From positions 2,604,001 through 2,668,000 of the forward strand of contig NZ_CP080525.1 in NCBI RefSeq assembly GCF_024746815.1: a stretch of DNA of 64,000 nucleotides, in the 5' to 3' direction. Each line of letters begins with the position of its first letter. Position 1 is the stretch's first letter. The stretch is from Mesorhizobium sp. AR07. GTDB lineage: Bacteria; Pseudomonadota; Alphaproteobacteria; Rhizobiales; Rhizobiaceae. The translations under genes were made by a program, and so were the position numbers. Of the stretch, positions 17,054-26,064 are shown one piece after another. Under the pieces are notes generated by a model. The model was not told the origin of the DNA. It did no database searches and was given only the letters and a program-made list of their open reading frames with translations.

Positions 17054-17995
17054 CTAGAAGTAGCGCGCGAGGTTCGAACGAATGCGATCGAGGACAATAT
17101 CCCCGGAAACGTCAGGAGAAAATTCTCTGCCGGTGATCGCCTCATAGGCCTGCGCATAAATCCTGGAGGCCTGTTCGACGATCTCGTCGGGTATGTCGGG
17201 AATCGGTTCCCTGTAGGGATCGCACCTTGCCGAAACCCACGACCGGATGAAATCCTTGTCGAAGCTCTCCGGCCGGCTTCCGCTGGCGAGGGCATCTTCA
17301 TAGCTCTTGGCGATCCAGTACCGGCTGCTGTCCGGCGTGTGGATCTCGTCGGCAAGGATTATGGTCCCGTTCTTGTCGGTGCCGAATTCATATTTCGTAT
17401 CGGCAAGGATGAGGCCGCGTTCGACGGCGCGCTGCTGGCCGCGGGCGAACAGCTGCAAGGCGTAGCCCGATACGGTATCCCACTGTGCCTGCGTGAGCAG
17501 GCCATGTTCGAGGATCTCGGCTTCCGACAGTGGCTCGTCATGGCCACCGTGCAGCGCCTTGCTCGTCGGCGTGATGATCGGCTCGGCCAGTTTCTCATTG
17601 TCGCGCAGGCCGTCCGGCAGGCGCAATCCATACATCTCCCGATCGCCGCGCCGGTACCTTGTCAGGATCGAGGTGCTGGTGGTTCCCGCCAGATAACCAC
17701 GCACGACGATCTCGACCGGCAGGATATCGAGCCTTGTGCCGACGACCACATTCGGGTCGGGGTATTCGAGGACATGGTTCGGACAGATATCGGCAGTTTC
17801 TTCGAACCAGTAGCGCGCCGTCTGCGTGAGGATCTCTCCCTTGAACGGGATCGAGGTCAGGATGGTGTCGAAGGCACTGAGGCGGTCGGTTGCGATGATG
17901 ATGCGCCTGCCGTCTGGCAGGTCGTAATTTTCGCGGACCTTGCCGCTGTAGCGACCCGGCAATTCGGCAATGAAAGCGTCGGACAGGGTGCGCAT
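17054..17995 (-). CDS. purC: Phosphoribosylaminoimidazole-succinocarboxamide synthase (long form)
   Basis: A 313-residue SAICAR synthase, which joins CAIR and aspartate with ATP in purine synthesis. Motifs: [19 protein letters not shown] at the N-terminus, [36 protein letters not shown] and [13 protein letters not shown]. Its length is that of the ADE1-type enzyme (about 300 residues) rather than the short E. coli type (about 237). Start ATG at 17995, with AGGA eight bases upstream. It is not clustered with other pur genes here. Some rhizobia carry a second, short purC elsewhere; that cannot be judged from this window. Confidence 0.93.
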   Translation of the reverse strand: MRTLSDAFIAELPGRYSGKVRENYDLPDGRRIIIATDRLSAFDTILTSIPFKGEILTQTARYWFEETADICPNHVLEYPDPNVVVGTRLDILPVEIVVRGYLAGTTSTSILTRYRRGDREMYGLRLPDGLRDNEKLAEPIITPTSKALHGGHDEPLSEAEILEHGLLTQAQWDTVSGYALQLFARGQQRAVERGLILADTKYEFGTDKNGTIILADEIHTPDSSRYWIAKSYEDALASGSRPESFDKDFIRSWVSARCDPYREPIPDIPDEIVEQASRIYAQAYEAITGREFSPDVSGDIVLDRIRSNLARYF

Positions 17996-18196
17996 GGGAT
18001 TTCCTGCCTTGCGGAAATTGGCGGATGCCATCGCTTAAGCCCTAGACCCCCGGCATATCAAGCAGGATTGTCAGCCACTCAATTCAAACCTTGTGTCGGC
18101 AGTCGCATTTTTCACAACGCATGCCGGAAGGCGCGGCGACGTGGCGAGCCCGCCGCGTCTAGGCTGCAGCCGAATTTCCGGAGCCGCCTACCAATC

Positions 18197-19813
18197 ATGC
18201 AGACCTATGACTTCATCATCGTGGGCTCCGGCTCGGCCGGCTCGGTCCTGGCGGACAAACTGTCGGCATCGGGACGTTTCTCCGTGCTGGTGCTGGAGGC
18301 CGGCGGCACTGACCGCCGCTTCTACGTGCAGATGCCGCTCGGCTACGGCAAGACCTTCTTCGATCCGGCGGTCAACTGGAACTACAAGGCCGAGCCGGAC
18401 CCGGGGCTCGCGGGCAATGTCGACCACTGGCCGCGCGGCAAGCTGCTTGGCGGCTCGAGCTCGATCAACGCCATGGTCTGGATCCGGGGCGCGCGCGAGG
18501 ATTTCGATGCTTGGGCCGCTGCAGGCAACCTAGGCTGGGGCTATGACGATGTCTTGCCCGCCTTCAAGGCGCTGGAGGACAATCAGGCCGGTGCCGACGC
18601 ATGGCGCGGTGTGGGCGGCCCGCTGCATGTCACCGACTGTTCGAACGCCGTCCATCCGCTCACCAAGCGCTATCTCGCCGCCGGCCAGCAAGCCGGCCTG
18701 CCGCTCAACCCGGATTTCAACGGCGCTGCCCAGGAAGGCGTCGGCATCTACCAGATCTCGACCCGCAACGGCCGCCGCATGTCGGCGGCGCGGGCCTTCC
18801 TGCGCCCGGCGATGAAGCGCGCCAATGTTCGCGTCGAGATGAACGCGCTGGCGACCCGGATCCTGTTCGAAGGCAAGCGCGCCGTCGGCGTCGAATACCT
18901 GCAGAACGGCGAGACCAAGACGGCGCGTGCCGGCCGCGAGGTCATCCTGTCGGGCGGCTCGGTGAACTCGCCGCAGCTGCTGCAACTGTCCGGTGTCGGC
19001 CCGTCCGCTCTGCTCGGCGGTCTCGGCATCCCCGTCGTCCACGCCAACGAGAATGTCGGCGCGCATTTGCAGGACCATGTCGGCATCAACTACACCTTCA
19101 AGGGCAGGCTGCCGACGCTCAACCAGACGCTGCGTCCATGGTGGGGCAAGCTGCTGGTCGGCATGCAATACATCCTGACGCGCTCGGGGCCGCTGTCGCT
19201 GTCGATGAACAATGCCGGCGGCTTCTTCCGCACCGATCCGGGCGCGGCCCGGCCCAACATGCAGCTTTATTTCCAGGCCTTCTCGACCGTCATTCCGAAG
19301 AGCGGCGAGCGCCCGATCCTGACGCCGGATCCATGGCCGGGCTTTTCCATCGGCCTGTCCAATTGTCGACCGTCGAGCCGTGGCGAGATCATGATCCGTT
19401 CCAGCAACCCGCGCGACTATCCCAGGATAACGGCCAATGCCTATTCGACCGAGGCCGATGTCGCCGAGATGCTCGACGCGGTGAAGTTCGTGCGCAAGAT
19501 CGCCTCGATGCCGGCAATGGCGGAAATCATCGAGGAAGAGGTCTTGCCCGGCCCGTCGATCACCTCGGACGCCGATCTGATCGCGGATTTCAGGAAACGC
19601 TCGGGCACCGTCTATCATCCGGTGTCGACCTGCCGCATGGGGCCTGATCCTGCGCGCGCAGTCGTCGATCCACGTCTCAAGGTGCACGGTATCGAAGGCC
19701 TGCGTGTCATCGACGCCTCGATCTTTCCCGACAACATCACCGGCAACACCAACGCCGCTTCGATCATGACCGGTTCGAAGGGCGCCGAACTGGTTCTGGA
19801 GGACCAAAAATGA
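18197..19813 (+). CDS. GMC-family FAD oxidoreductase
   Basis: A 538-residue choline-dehydrogenase-like enzyme of typical length. Seen: the FAD fold DFIIVGSGSAGSVLADKL, the GMC signature around GKLLGGSSSINAMVWIRG, the second signature GGSVNSPQLLQLSGVGP, and the catalytic region TVYHPVSTCRMG with NITGNTNAASIMTG at the end. Such enzymes oxidise alcohols, often polyols or sugar acids. The open frame extends far upstream over purC on the other strand, but 18197 is the family start. It overlaps the next gene by four bases (ATGA), forming a three-gene coupled operon. Confidence 0.92.
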   Translation: MQTYDFIIVGSGSAGSVLADKLSASGRFSVLVLEAGGTDRRFYVQMPLGYGKTFFDPAVNWNYKAEPDPGLAGNVDHWPRGKLLGGSSSINAMVWIRGAREDFDAWAAAGNLGWGYDDVLPAFKALEDNQAGADAWRGVGGPLHVTDCSNAVHPLTKRYLAAGQQAGLPLNPDFNGAAQEGVGIYQISTRNGRRMSAARAFLRPAMKRANVRVEMNALATRILFEGKRAVGVEYLQNGETKTARAGREVILSGGSVNSPQLLQLSGVGPSALLGGLGIPVVHANENVGAHLQDHVGINYTFKGRLPTLNQTLRPWWGKLLVGMQYILTRSGPLSLSMNNAGGFFRTDPGAARPNMQLYFQAFSTVIPKSGERPILTPDPWPGFSIGLSNCRPSSRGEIMIRSSNPRDYPRITANAYSTEADVAEMLDAVKFVRKIASMPAMAEIIEEEVLPGPSITSDADLIADFRKRSGTVYHPVSTCRMGPDPARAVVDPRLKVHGIEGLRVIDASIFPDNITGNTNAASIMTGSKGAELVLEDQK

Positions 19814-21024
19814 AGATCACCGACGTCAAGACCTGGGTTGTCGGCAACCCGCCGCCTGGCATCGGCGGCAAGTATTTCATCTTCGTCAAGCTGACCACCG
19901 ATGGCGGCGTCGTCGGCTATGGAGAGGCCTACAACGCCACCTTCTCCGCCCATATCACGGCGAAGATGGTCGAGGACATGGCCGAGCGCTATCTCGTCGG
20001 CCGCGATCCGCACGACATCGAAAACTTCTTCCGCCGCGCCTATTCCTCCGGCTTCACCCAGCGGCCTGACGTGTCCGGCATGGGCTGCTTCTCGGCGCTC
20101 GAAATGGCCTGCTGGGACATCATCGGCAAGGAGGCCAACAAGCCGGTCTACAAATTGCTCGGCGGCCAGGTGCACGAGACGCTGCGCTCCTACACCTATC
20201 TCTACCCGCACACCGGCAGCGTCCATTCGGAGGACGCGCCGGATGGCAAGAACGTCTACAACGATCCCGATATGGCGGCGGCCTGTGCGCTCGAATATGT
20301 CGAGCAGGGTTTCAATGCCGTCAAGCTCGATCCGGCCGGCCCCTACACCGCTTTCGACGGCCACCAGCCGCGCTTGCTCGACATCGATGTCTCCACCCGC
20401 ATGATCAAGGCGATCCGCGAGGCGGTCGGCACCCGCGCCGACATCCTGTTCGGCACCCATGGCCAGTTCACGGCATCGGGCGCATTGCGCATGGCCCGCG
20501 CCATCGAGCCCTACGATCCGCTGTGGTTCGAGGAGCCGGTCCCGCCTGATATGCCCGAAGTGATGGCCCAGGTCGCTCGCGGCACATCGATCCCCATCGC
20601 CACCGGCGAGCGGCTGACGACCAAGTTCGAATTCGCCCGTGTCATCGAAAACCGTGCCGCGACCATTCTACAGCCGGATCTCGGCCGCTCCGGCGGCATT
20701 CTCGAAACCAAGAAGATCGCCGCCATGGCCGAGGCCTACCACATCCAGATCGCCCCGCACTGCTATTGCGGGCCGATCGTCGGCGCCGCCAACATCCAGC
20801 TGGCGGTGACGCTGCCCAACTTCCTCATTCTCGAATCGCTGAAGCAGTGGGACGGTTTCCACGCGACGCTGCTGAAGAAGAAGATCGAGTGGCAGGACGG
20901 CAACGTCATCCCGTCGAAGGAGCCCGGCCTCGGCGTCGAGCTCGACGAAGCCGTCTGCGACGCGCATCCCTATACCGGCAAGGAACTGCACCTGCAGATG
21001 ATGCAGACGCCGTTGATGCCGTGA
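19810..21024 (+). CDS. Enolase-superfamily (mandelate racemase/muconate lactonizing) enzyme
   Basis: A 404-residue protein with the N-terminal capping domain (KITDVKTWVVGNPPP, GVVGYGEAYNA) and a TIM-barrel with LWFEEPVPPDM, IATGERLT and IAPHCYCGPIVGAAN. This superfamily includes sugar-acid dehydratases, so it may dehydrate or isomerise the product of the neighbouring oxidoreductase. The strand-3 motif reads ILFGTHGQFT, where related dehydratases carry an Asp metal ligand two residues before the His; here that place is Gly. The exact reaction is therefore open. It overlaps its neighbours by four bases on each side. Confidence 0.85.
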   Translation: MKITDVKTWVVGNPPPGIGGKYFIFVKLTTDGGVVGYGEAYNATFSAHITAKMVEDMAERYLVGRDPHDIENFFRRAYSSGFTQRPDVSGMGCFSALEMACWDIIGKEANKPVYKLLGGQVHETLRSYTYLYPHTGSVHSEDAPDGKNVYNDPDMAAACALEYVEQGFNAVKLDPAGPYTAFDGHQPRLLDIDVSTRMIKAIREAVGTRADILFGTHGQFTASGALRMARAIEPYDPLWFEEPVPPDMPEVMAQVARGTSIPIATGERLTTKFEFARVIENRAATILQPDLGRSGGILETKKIAAMAEAYHIQIAPHCYCGPIVGAANIQLAVTLPNFLILESLKQWDGFHATLLKKKIEWQDGNVIPSKEPGLGVELDEAVCDAHPYTGKELHLQMMQTPLMP

Positions 21025-21938
21025 GCGAAAGCTACGCCTTCATCGGCCTTGGCCACCTCGGCGGCAACCTTGCCGCCAGCCTGATCCGCAACGGCCTTGC
21101 CGTCACCGTCTTCGACCGCGCCCCCGCCGCCGTCGAGCGCCTCGTTGCGCTCGGCGCCACCTCGGCAACCAGCCCGGCCGAGGCCGCCGCCCGCGCCGGC
21201 AACGCCATCTCTTGCCTGCCTTCGCCCAAGGTCAGCGAAGCGGTACTGGCCGGCCCTGATGGGCTGCTCGAAGGCTTGCCCAAGGGCGGCACCTGGATCG
21301 AGATGTCGACCAATGGCCGCGACGAGATCGTGCGCCTTGCCGCCCTCGCCTCGGCCAAGGGCATCGAGACGTTGGAATGCCCGGTCACCGGTGGCGTGCA
21401 TCTGGCTGCGGTGGGAAAAATCACCGCGCTGGTCGGCGGTGATGCAGCACTTTATGCGCGTCATCGCGCTGCCATCGAAGCAATGTGTGCGAAGTCGTTC
21501 CTGATGGGTCCGGTCGGCTCGGCGGCGGTGATCAAGGTGATCACCAACATGCTGGCCTTCATCCATCTCGTCGCCGCCGGCGAAGCGCTGATCCTGGCCA
21601 AGCAAGGCGGTCTCGACCTCGCCCAATCCTACCACGCCATCGTTGCCTCCTCCGGCAACAGCTTCGTCCACGAGACCGAAAGCCAGCTCATCCTCAACGG
21701 CTCCTACGACATCGGCTTCACCATGGACCTGGCGCTGAAGGACCTTGGCTTCGCGCTCGCCATGGCCGAGCAATCCGGCGTGCCGCTCGACCTGGCCTCA
21801 CGCGTCAACTCGATTTTTGAGCAAGGCAGAGATGCCTATGGCGGCGGCGCCTGGTCCACACAGATCGTCAAACTGCTCGAGGATGCCGTTAGCACCGACC
21901 TGCGCGCCCCCGGTTTTCCGGCGAAGCTGGGAATCTGA
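21021..21938 (+). CDS. 3-hydroxyisobutyrate dehydrogenase-family oxidoreductase
   Basis: A 305-residue NAD(P)-dependent beta-hydroxyacid dehydrogenase. It shows the Rossmann motif FIGLGHLGGNLAASL, the substrate loop CPVTGGVHLAA, the catalytic Lys in GSAAVIKVITNML, and DLALKDLGFALAMAE near the end. The start is GTG at 21021, overlapping the upstream stop (GTGA). With the GMC oxidase and the enolase-superfamily enzyme it makes a probable catabolic path for a polyol or sugar acid; no transporter or regulator gene is adjacent, and the substrate is unknown. Confidence 0.88.
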   Translation: MSESYAFIGLGHLGGNLAASLIRNGLAVTVFDRAPAAVERLVALGATSATSPAEAAARAGNAISCLPSPKVSEAVLAGPDGLLEGLPKGGTWIEMSTNGRDEIVRLAALASAKGIETLECPVTGGVHLAAVGKITALVGGDAALYARHRAAIEAMCAKSFLMGPVGSAAVIKVITNMLAFIHLVAAGEALILAKQGGLDLAQSYHAIVASSGNSFVHETESQLILNGSYDIGFTMDLALKDLGFALAMAEQSGVPLDLASRVNSIFEQGRDAYGGGAWSTQIVKLLEDAVSTDLRAPGFPAKLGI

Positions 21939-22030
21939 ACGCAGACTGAAAACCCAGCAATTTCATACAATTAAATAGACAGTTGGATTCTTTTTCGAAA
22001 CCACTGGAATCAATGTCGCAACGCCTTGAT

Positions 22031-22969
22031 TCAGTATCTGAGCGTCAGCGCGCCGGGCAGGATCTCGAAGGTCGCCGGTATGCGTCCTGGCGACTCGCCG
22101 TCTATGTCGACCAGCGCGCCGTTCTTCTCGACATCGCCGAGCGGTTCGACAACCACTTTCCTGCCGCGCAGGATGGTGATGTCAGGATGGTTGCGGTGAC
22201 GCCCGCCATAGAGCAGCCGGATGTCCCAGATCAGCTTCAGCTTTCCGGCCGCGCGCAGGATGACGATGTCGAACTGGCCGTCGGTCAGCTCGGCATCCGG
22301 CGCGATCATCATGCCGCCGCCAAAGAACTTGCCATTGGCGACCGCCACCAGCGCCATCCGCGCCTCGACCGGTGTACCGTCGTCGACGGTGATCCTGACC
22401 TCCTGAAAGCGGTAGCGGACGAATTCCACCACCGTACGCCACAGGAACAGCGCCTTGGCCGACACCTTGCCCTTGCGCTTGTCGGCATTGACGGCGCGGT
22501 CGGTGGCGCCCGACAGGCCGAGGCTGGCTATGTTGATGAAGTGGCGGCTGGCCAGCGCGCCGTGATCGTCGATATAGCAGATGCGCCCGGCATCCACCTT
22601 CCGAGCCTTGGCCTCGGCGAGCCGCTTCAGCACCGCGTCCACTTCTTTCGGCAGGCCGAGTCCGCGCGCGAAATCGATGCCGGTGCCGCATGGCAAGAGA
22701 CCGAGTTCGGTCGTCCGGCCGCTCTCCTGAAATGCCTGCAGCAGCCCGTCGGCCACTTCGCTGGCGGTGCCGTCGCCACCCGCCGCGATCACCAGGTCGA
22801 AACCGTTTGCCGCGAGGTCGAGCGCCAGCCGCTCGGCGTCGCCTTCGGCCTGCGTTTCGCGCAGTTCGAAATCGCCGAAATGCTTTTTCAGCGACGCGGC
22901 AACGTCTGGCCAATACCGTTTCAGTCGGCCCCCACCGGCAATCGGATTGAGAACAACGCCGACTTTCAA
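22031..22969 (-). CDS. Diacylglycerol kinase-family lipid kinase
   Basis: A 312-residue protein of the DagK/YegS/BmrU group that phosphorylates lipids at the membrane. Seen: VGVVLNPIAGGG at the start, the nucleotide loop IAAGGDGTASEVADGL, LGLLPCGTGIDFARGLGLP, and the C-terminal beta-domain with GMMIAPDAELTDGQFDIVIL. The start is set at TTG 22969 because GGGAGGG lies eight bases upstream and the family begins at this point; a longer open frame to 23164 has no family sequence. It converges on the dehydrogenase operon. Confidence 0.85.
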   Translation of the reverse strand: MKVGVVLNPIAGGGRLKRYWPDVAASLKKHFGDFELRETQAEGDAERLALDLAANGFDLVIAAGGDGTASEVADGLLQAFQESGRTTELGLLPCGTGIDFARGLGLPKEVDAVLKRLAEAKARKVDAGRICYIDDHGALASRHFINIASLGLSGATDRAVNADKRKGKVSAKALFLWRTVVEFVRYRFQEVRITVDDGTPVEARMALVAVANGKFFGGGMMIAPDAELTDGQFDIVILRAAGKLKLIWDIRLLYGGRHRNHPDITILRGRKVVVEPLGDVEKNGALVDIDGESPGRIPATFEILPGALTLRY

Positions 22970-23664
22970 GCAATCCCTCCCGCAAGGACATCGAGGCGCT
23001 GACGCCTCGAATCCTTTGCCGGCATTGAAGCCCGCACCGGCCGGCAGGGCAAGGCCGAATGTCCGCTGGAACCGCTCCTCAGGCGGGCTTGAAAATCCCG
23101 CCGTCATTTGGTCGATCCCCGATAATCCCGCTATCCACAGGCCCGCCGCAGTTTCGCCAACCACTTATCCGGCGTACGTTGAACCCATCTCAGGCGGCTA
23201 CCGATCGCCCCGCCGAAAGGCGAAGTGAAAGGCGGATTTCCTGAGGCCCGTACGGCCCGGATCGAGAGCAGGCTTGCCTGTTCGAGGGATGGATGCCGAG
23301 ACCTACGGGGCCGCGGAAAGCGTGCCAACGCCGACGGCGGACCGATGCTGCCATGAAGGACGGCAAAAACCTTCGATGGTGCGCAGGGCAAAGCCCGCAA
23401 GGGCGGAGACCGGCGCGGTCCCGAACGGACGCTGCTCTCGGGTAGCGGACTGGCAGGACCGTCAAAATCAAGGCCGGCATGGCGCGACGACTTTACGGAA
23501 GTTGCTGCCGCGACCGTGTCCTGATCTGACAGGGAGGCGCTGGGAGAAATCCCGGCGCCGACTGTCTTTTTTCTATCTCCGCGATTTTTACGGTGTTTTC
23601 GGTTGGGGCTGCAACCAGCGCCAAAATCGGCTAACGTTTGGCGTCAGTTGAAGGGGGATACTTC
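22970..23664. other. Long gene-free region with an orphan terminator; candidate small RNA
   Basis: 695 bases between the lipid kinase gene and the gene at 23665. Short frames exist on both strands but their translations look non-coding (Arg/Pro-rich, no family). On the plus strand a strong intrinsic terminator (23528-23572) ends a GC-rich, structured stretch from about 23230. No protein gene precedes it on that strand, so a small RNA is the likeliest user. It does not match RNase P, tmRNA or SRP RNA hallmarks that I can recognise. Confidence 0.45.
23528..23572 (+). terminator. Orphan intrinsic terminator
   Basis: Outer stem GACAG/CTGTC (23528-23532 with 23562-23566). Inner stem GGCGCTGGGA (23536-23545) with TCCCGGCGCC (23550-23559) closed by a GAAA tetraloop. 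Six T residues follow at 23567-23572. This is a textbook terminator with no upstream gene on its strand. Confidence 0.85.
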
Positions 23665-24099
23665 ATGACGCTGATCCAGAAGCTTGCCGTTGCATACGCC
23701 TTCCTGTTTTTCGGTGTCGTCGCCATCGGCTACATACCGGCGTTCAACGATGCCAACGGCAATCTGTTCGGGCTGTTCTCGCTGCAATGGTATGACGACC
23801 TGCTGCACGCCTTCTCCGGCGTCTGGGCGCTGGCCGCCGCCTTCATCTCGCACCGCCAGGCGGTGTTCTATTTCAAGCTGTTCGGCTCGGTCTATCTGTT
23901 CGATGGCGTGCTCGGCCTGATCACCGGTTCCGGCTGCCTCGATGCCGGCATCTTCATCAACGGCTTCCGCTCTCTCAACGATATCGAATTCCCGGCCCGC
24001 GTCTTCGCCAACCTGCCGCATATCGTGATCGGCGGCTTCGCCGTCTATGTCGGCTTCTGGCTGTTGAAGCGCATATACGACCACTTCGCCACGGCCTGA
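23665..24099 (+). CDS. Four-helix integral membrane protein of unknown function
   Basis: A 144-residue protein with about four hydrophobic segments: AVAYAFLFFGVVAIGYI, DLLHAFSGVWALAAAFI, FYFKLFGSVYLFDGVLGLI and IVIGGFAVYVGFWLLKRIY. The start at 23665 follows GAAGGGGGATACTTC; an upstream in-frame start at 23638 lacks a site. It ends six bases before the next gene, so the two are surely cotranscribed. No family recognised; a conserved His (DLLHAFSG) in a membrane segment might bind a cofactor, which is speculation. Confidence 0.7.
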   Translation: MTLIQKLAVAYAFLFFGVVAIGYIPAFNDANGNLFGLFSLQWYDDLLHAFSGVWALAAAFISHRQAVFYFKLFGSVYLFDGVLGLITGSGCLDAGIFINGFRSLNDIEFPARVFANLPHIVIGGFAVYVGFWLLKRIYDHFATA

Positions 24100-24105
24100 C
24101 CGGCC

Positions 24106-25236
24106 ATGTTCCTGTTCCGCTGGCTGAAGCGCATCATCAAGACGATCCTCTGGCTGATCGTCATCGTCATCCTGATCCCGATCGCCGGGCTGAGCTATGG
24201 CTTCCTGACGACGTCGTCGCTCGACAAGACGCCGCTGCCCGGCATTGCCGACGGCGCACCGCCCAAGGCACTGGCCGACAAAGTCCGTGCCGAAATCCCA
24301 GGCTATCAGCGGCCGAAGGAGTCGACTTTTCTCACCTATCCGGAATGGGCGATCGTGTACGCCGCGCGCGAATATGCCGGCTTCGTCGACAAGAACCAGC
24401 CGAGCGGCTTCCCCTACTGGTCCTATGTCGGCCGCTTCTGGCAGGACTACGCCATGGTGATCCGCGCCAGCTCCGCCTACCAGTTCAACGTCGCCAACCA
24501 CCAGATGCTGGTCGTCATCGGCACCAGTCACTCGATCGAGCACATCTTGCAGTGGGCCTATGAGAACACGATCGGCCGCGTCACCGAGGCGACATCAGGC
24601 AAGCGCACCGCCGCCGACATCTATCAGGCCAAGGTGGCGGCCGACTATGCAGCCTTCCTCGACCAGGTGCCGTGGTACGAGTTCCCCTACGCCGAAAAGC
24701 GCGCCGGCCTGTTTGCAGTGCAGCCGGCGCCGGGCGACAGTTCTGTCCGCACCAGCGAACGCAAGCTGGCCTTCGGCCTCGCCGACACTATCAAGCAGGG
24801 CTACGCCGGCCTGATCACCAAGGCACTCGCCGCCACTTCGGACCCCGCCTTCCTCGACATCCATGTCTGGGCCAAGGGGCCGGTCGGCGAAGCCACCCGC
24901 AACGAGGCCGACACCTTGCTCGAGCGCGACATGGGTCCGGATGGCACCATCTTCGTCACCAAGCGCTACCAGGTGTTTACCGAGATGATCCCACGCCTGA
25001 TCGACAAGGGCGTGTCCTTCGTCGAGATCGGCGGCAATGACGAGATCATGGTCACTGTGCTCTCCACCGACTCGATCGCTGTCCCCGAAGGCATCCGCAT
25101 CCTGTTCAGCTATCCCCTCCCAGCCGACCCGTCGACGCGCCGCACCGGGCTGACAGTCGCCGTACGCAAGCTGCATCTGGTGCTGCCGGCGCTGATCAAG
25201 TCAGGCGCCAGGCTCGAACACGTCTACGATTACTGA
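24106..25236 (+). CDS. Membrane-anchored protein of unknown function
   Basis: A 376-residue protein with one N-terminal membrane anchor (IIKTILWLIVIVILIPIAGL) and a large domain, probably periplasmic, from residue 35 on. Distinct segments are TFLTYPEWAIVYAAREYAGF, SYVGRFWQDYAMVIRA, GTSHSIEHILQWAYENTIGR and WYEFPYAEKRAGLF. The many aromatic residues suggest a folded globular domain. I do not recognise the family. It lies six bases after the small membrane protein gene and probably works with it. Confidence 0.7.
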   Translation: MFLFRWLKRIIKTILWLIVIVILIPIAGLSYGFLTTSSLDKTPLPGIADGAPPKALADKVRAEIPGYQRPKESTFLTYPEWAIVYAAREYAGFVDKNQPSGFPYWSYVGRFWQDYAMVIRASSAYQFNVANHQMLVVIGTSHSIEHILQWAYENTIGRVTEATSGKRTAADIYQAKVAADYAAFLDQVPWYEFPYAEKRAGLFAVQPAPGDSSVRTSERKLAFGLADTIKQGYAGLITKALAATSDPAFLDIHVWAKGPVGEATRNEADTLLERDMGPDGTIFVTKRYQVFTEMIPRLIDKGVSFVEIGGNDEIMVTVLSTDSIAVPEGIRILFSYPLPADPSTRRTGLTVAVRKLHLVLPALIKSGARLEHVYDY

Positions 25237-25340
25237 GACCTTTCGGCCACATCCCGCAAGGATCAGCCATATCCAGCGCCACGCCACGCTCATTCCACAA
25301 TCGCGGCCAAATCCCGCCTTGTTCGCGCGCGATGGATTGT

Positions 25341-25386
25341 TGCATGTCGCCAAAAGTGGAAACCGGTTTTGGGAAAACGACATGCA
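25341..25386. repeat. Palindromic GGTTTT-family repeat, copy 3 (short form)
   Basis: TGCATGTCGCCAAAAGTGG ... CCGGTTTTGGGAAAACG ... CATGCA. Perfect TGCATG/CATGCA ends enclose the family core. It lies between the gene ending at 25236 and the one starting at 25428. Confidence 0.8.
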
Positions 25387-25427
25387 CCTAAATGGGCTGC
25401 CGGGGGGCATCTCGAAGGGACAAGACC

Positions 25428-25949
25428 GTGATCAAGACCGCCCTTGTCGCCATGACCATTGTCGGCTGCGACTGCGACGCCAAGCTTTGCGAATATATCG
25501 GCGAGACGCCGGCCAAGTGGTCGACCATCGCCGAGTGCGAAGCGGCGATGAAGAACCAGATGCTGCACGAGCGCAATTTCAACTATCCGCTCGTTTCCGG
25601 AATCTGCCGCACGAAGGGCTCGTCGACCTCCTCGCAGCTGGCCGCGACCGCGTCGCGCCCGGAACTGAAGCCGGTCAGCAGGGTCGTTAAAATCGAAAGC
25701 CCGCTGCCGCCGGAATTGAGCCATCGGCCGAGCGTCCCGGTCGGCTCACCGACGACCGCCATGGAAGCGGCGGCCGCCCGGCCCGTCGCCTATGAACAGG
25801 TGGTCGATGGCGGAACCGGCGTGCTCTATCGCACGAAGAATGGCTACGCCGTGGTCAAGACCGATCTTGGCCGCGCCGTGTCGGCCACCGCCGACATCGC
25901 AAAACGGTCGGCCGACTGGCTGGCTGGCCTGGTGCCGAGCAAGCTGTAG
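25428..25949 (+). CDS. Conserved hypothetical protein
   Basis: A 173-residue protein starting with GTG (VIKTALVAMTIVGCDCDAKL) after the site AAGGGACAAGACC. The N-terminal hydrophobic stretch ends in Cys-rich CDCDAKLCEYIGE and includes ECEAAMKNQML and GICRTKG, a four- to five-Cys arrangement typical of small secreted rhizobial proteins. The middle is Pro/Ser/Ala-rich, and the C-terminus (GGTGVLYRTKNGYAVVKTDL) looks globular. It is likely exported. No family is known to me. Repeat copies 3 and 4 flank the gene. Confidence 0.6.
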   Translation: MIKTALVAMTIVGCDCDAKLCEYIGETPAKWSTIAECEAAMKNQMLHERNFNYPLVSGICRTKGSSTSSQLAATASRPELKPVSRVVKIESPLPPELSHRPSVPVGSPTTAMEAAAARPVAYEQVVDGGTGVLYRTKNGYAVVKTDLGRAVSATADIAKRSADWLAGLVPSKL

Positions 25950-25958
25950 GCCGGCCAA

Positions 25959-26059
25959 TGCATGTCGCCTAAAAGTGCGCGGCGGTTTGGAACAACGACA
26001 TACATAGAACCAAAGACTCAAAGCACGTCGACTGAATCCGTTTCAACGCGACGTCCTTT
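25959..26059. repeat. Palindromic GGTTTT-family repeat, copy 4 (full two-part form)
   Basis: First part TGCATGTCGCCTAAAAGTG to CGACATACAT. It is followed by the linker ACCAAAGACTCAAAGC and a second inverted part (GCACGTCGACTGAATCCG to CGCGACGTCCTTTG). It lies between convergent genes. Confidence 0.75.
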
Positions 26060-26064
26060 GGCGT

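Noticed and set aside
16961..18196. A long in-frame extension upstream of the GMC oxidoreductase gene
   Set aside because: It runs antisense over purC, has no family similarity, and the protein starts normally at 18197 with the FAD motif a few residues in. High-GC DNA often leaves such frames open.
22970..23164. N-terminal extension of the lipid kinase to 23164
   Set aside because: The extra 65 residues have no family counterpart, while TTG at 22969 has GGGAGGG upstream and begins at the family start.
23270..23572. RNase P RNA, tmRNA or SRP RNA in the gap before 23665
   Set aside because: The conserved cores I know (GAGGAAAGTCC, a tag reading frame, the SRP GGAA/GCAG loop) are absent; kept only as an unnamed RNA candidate.
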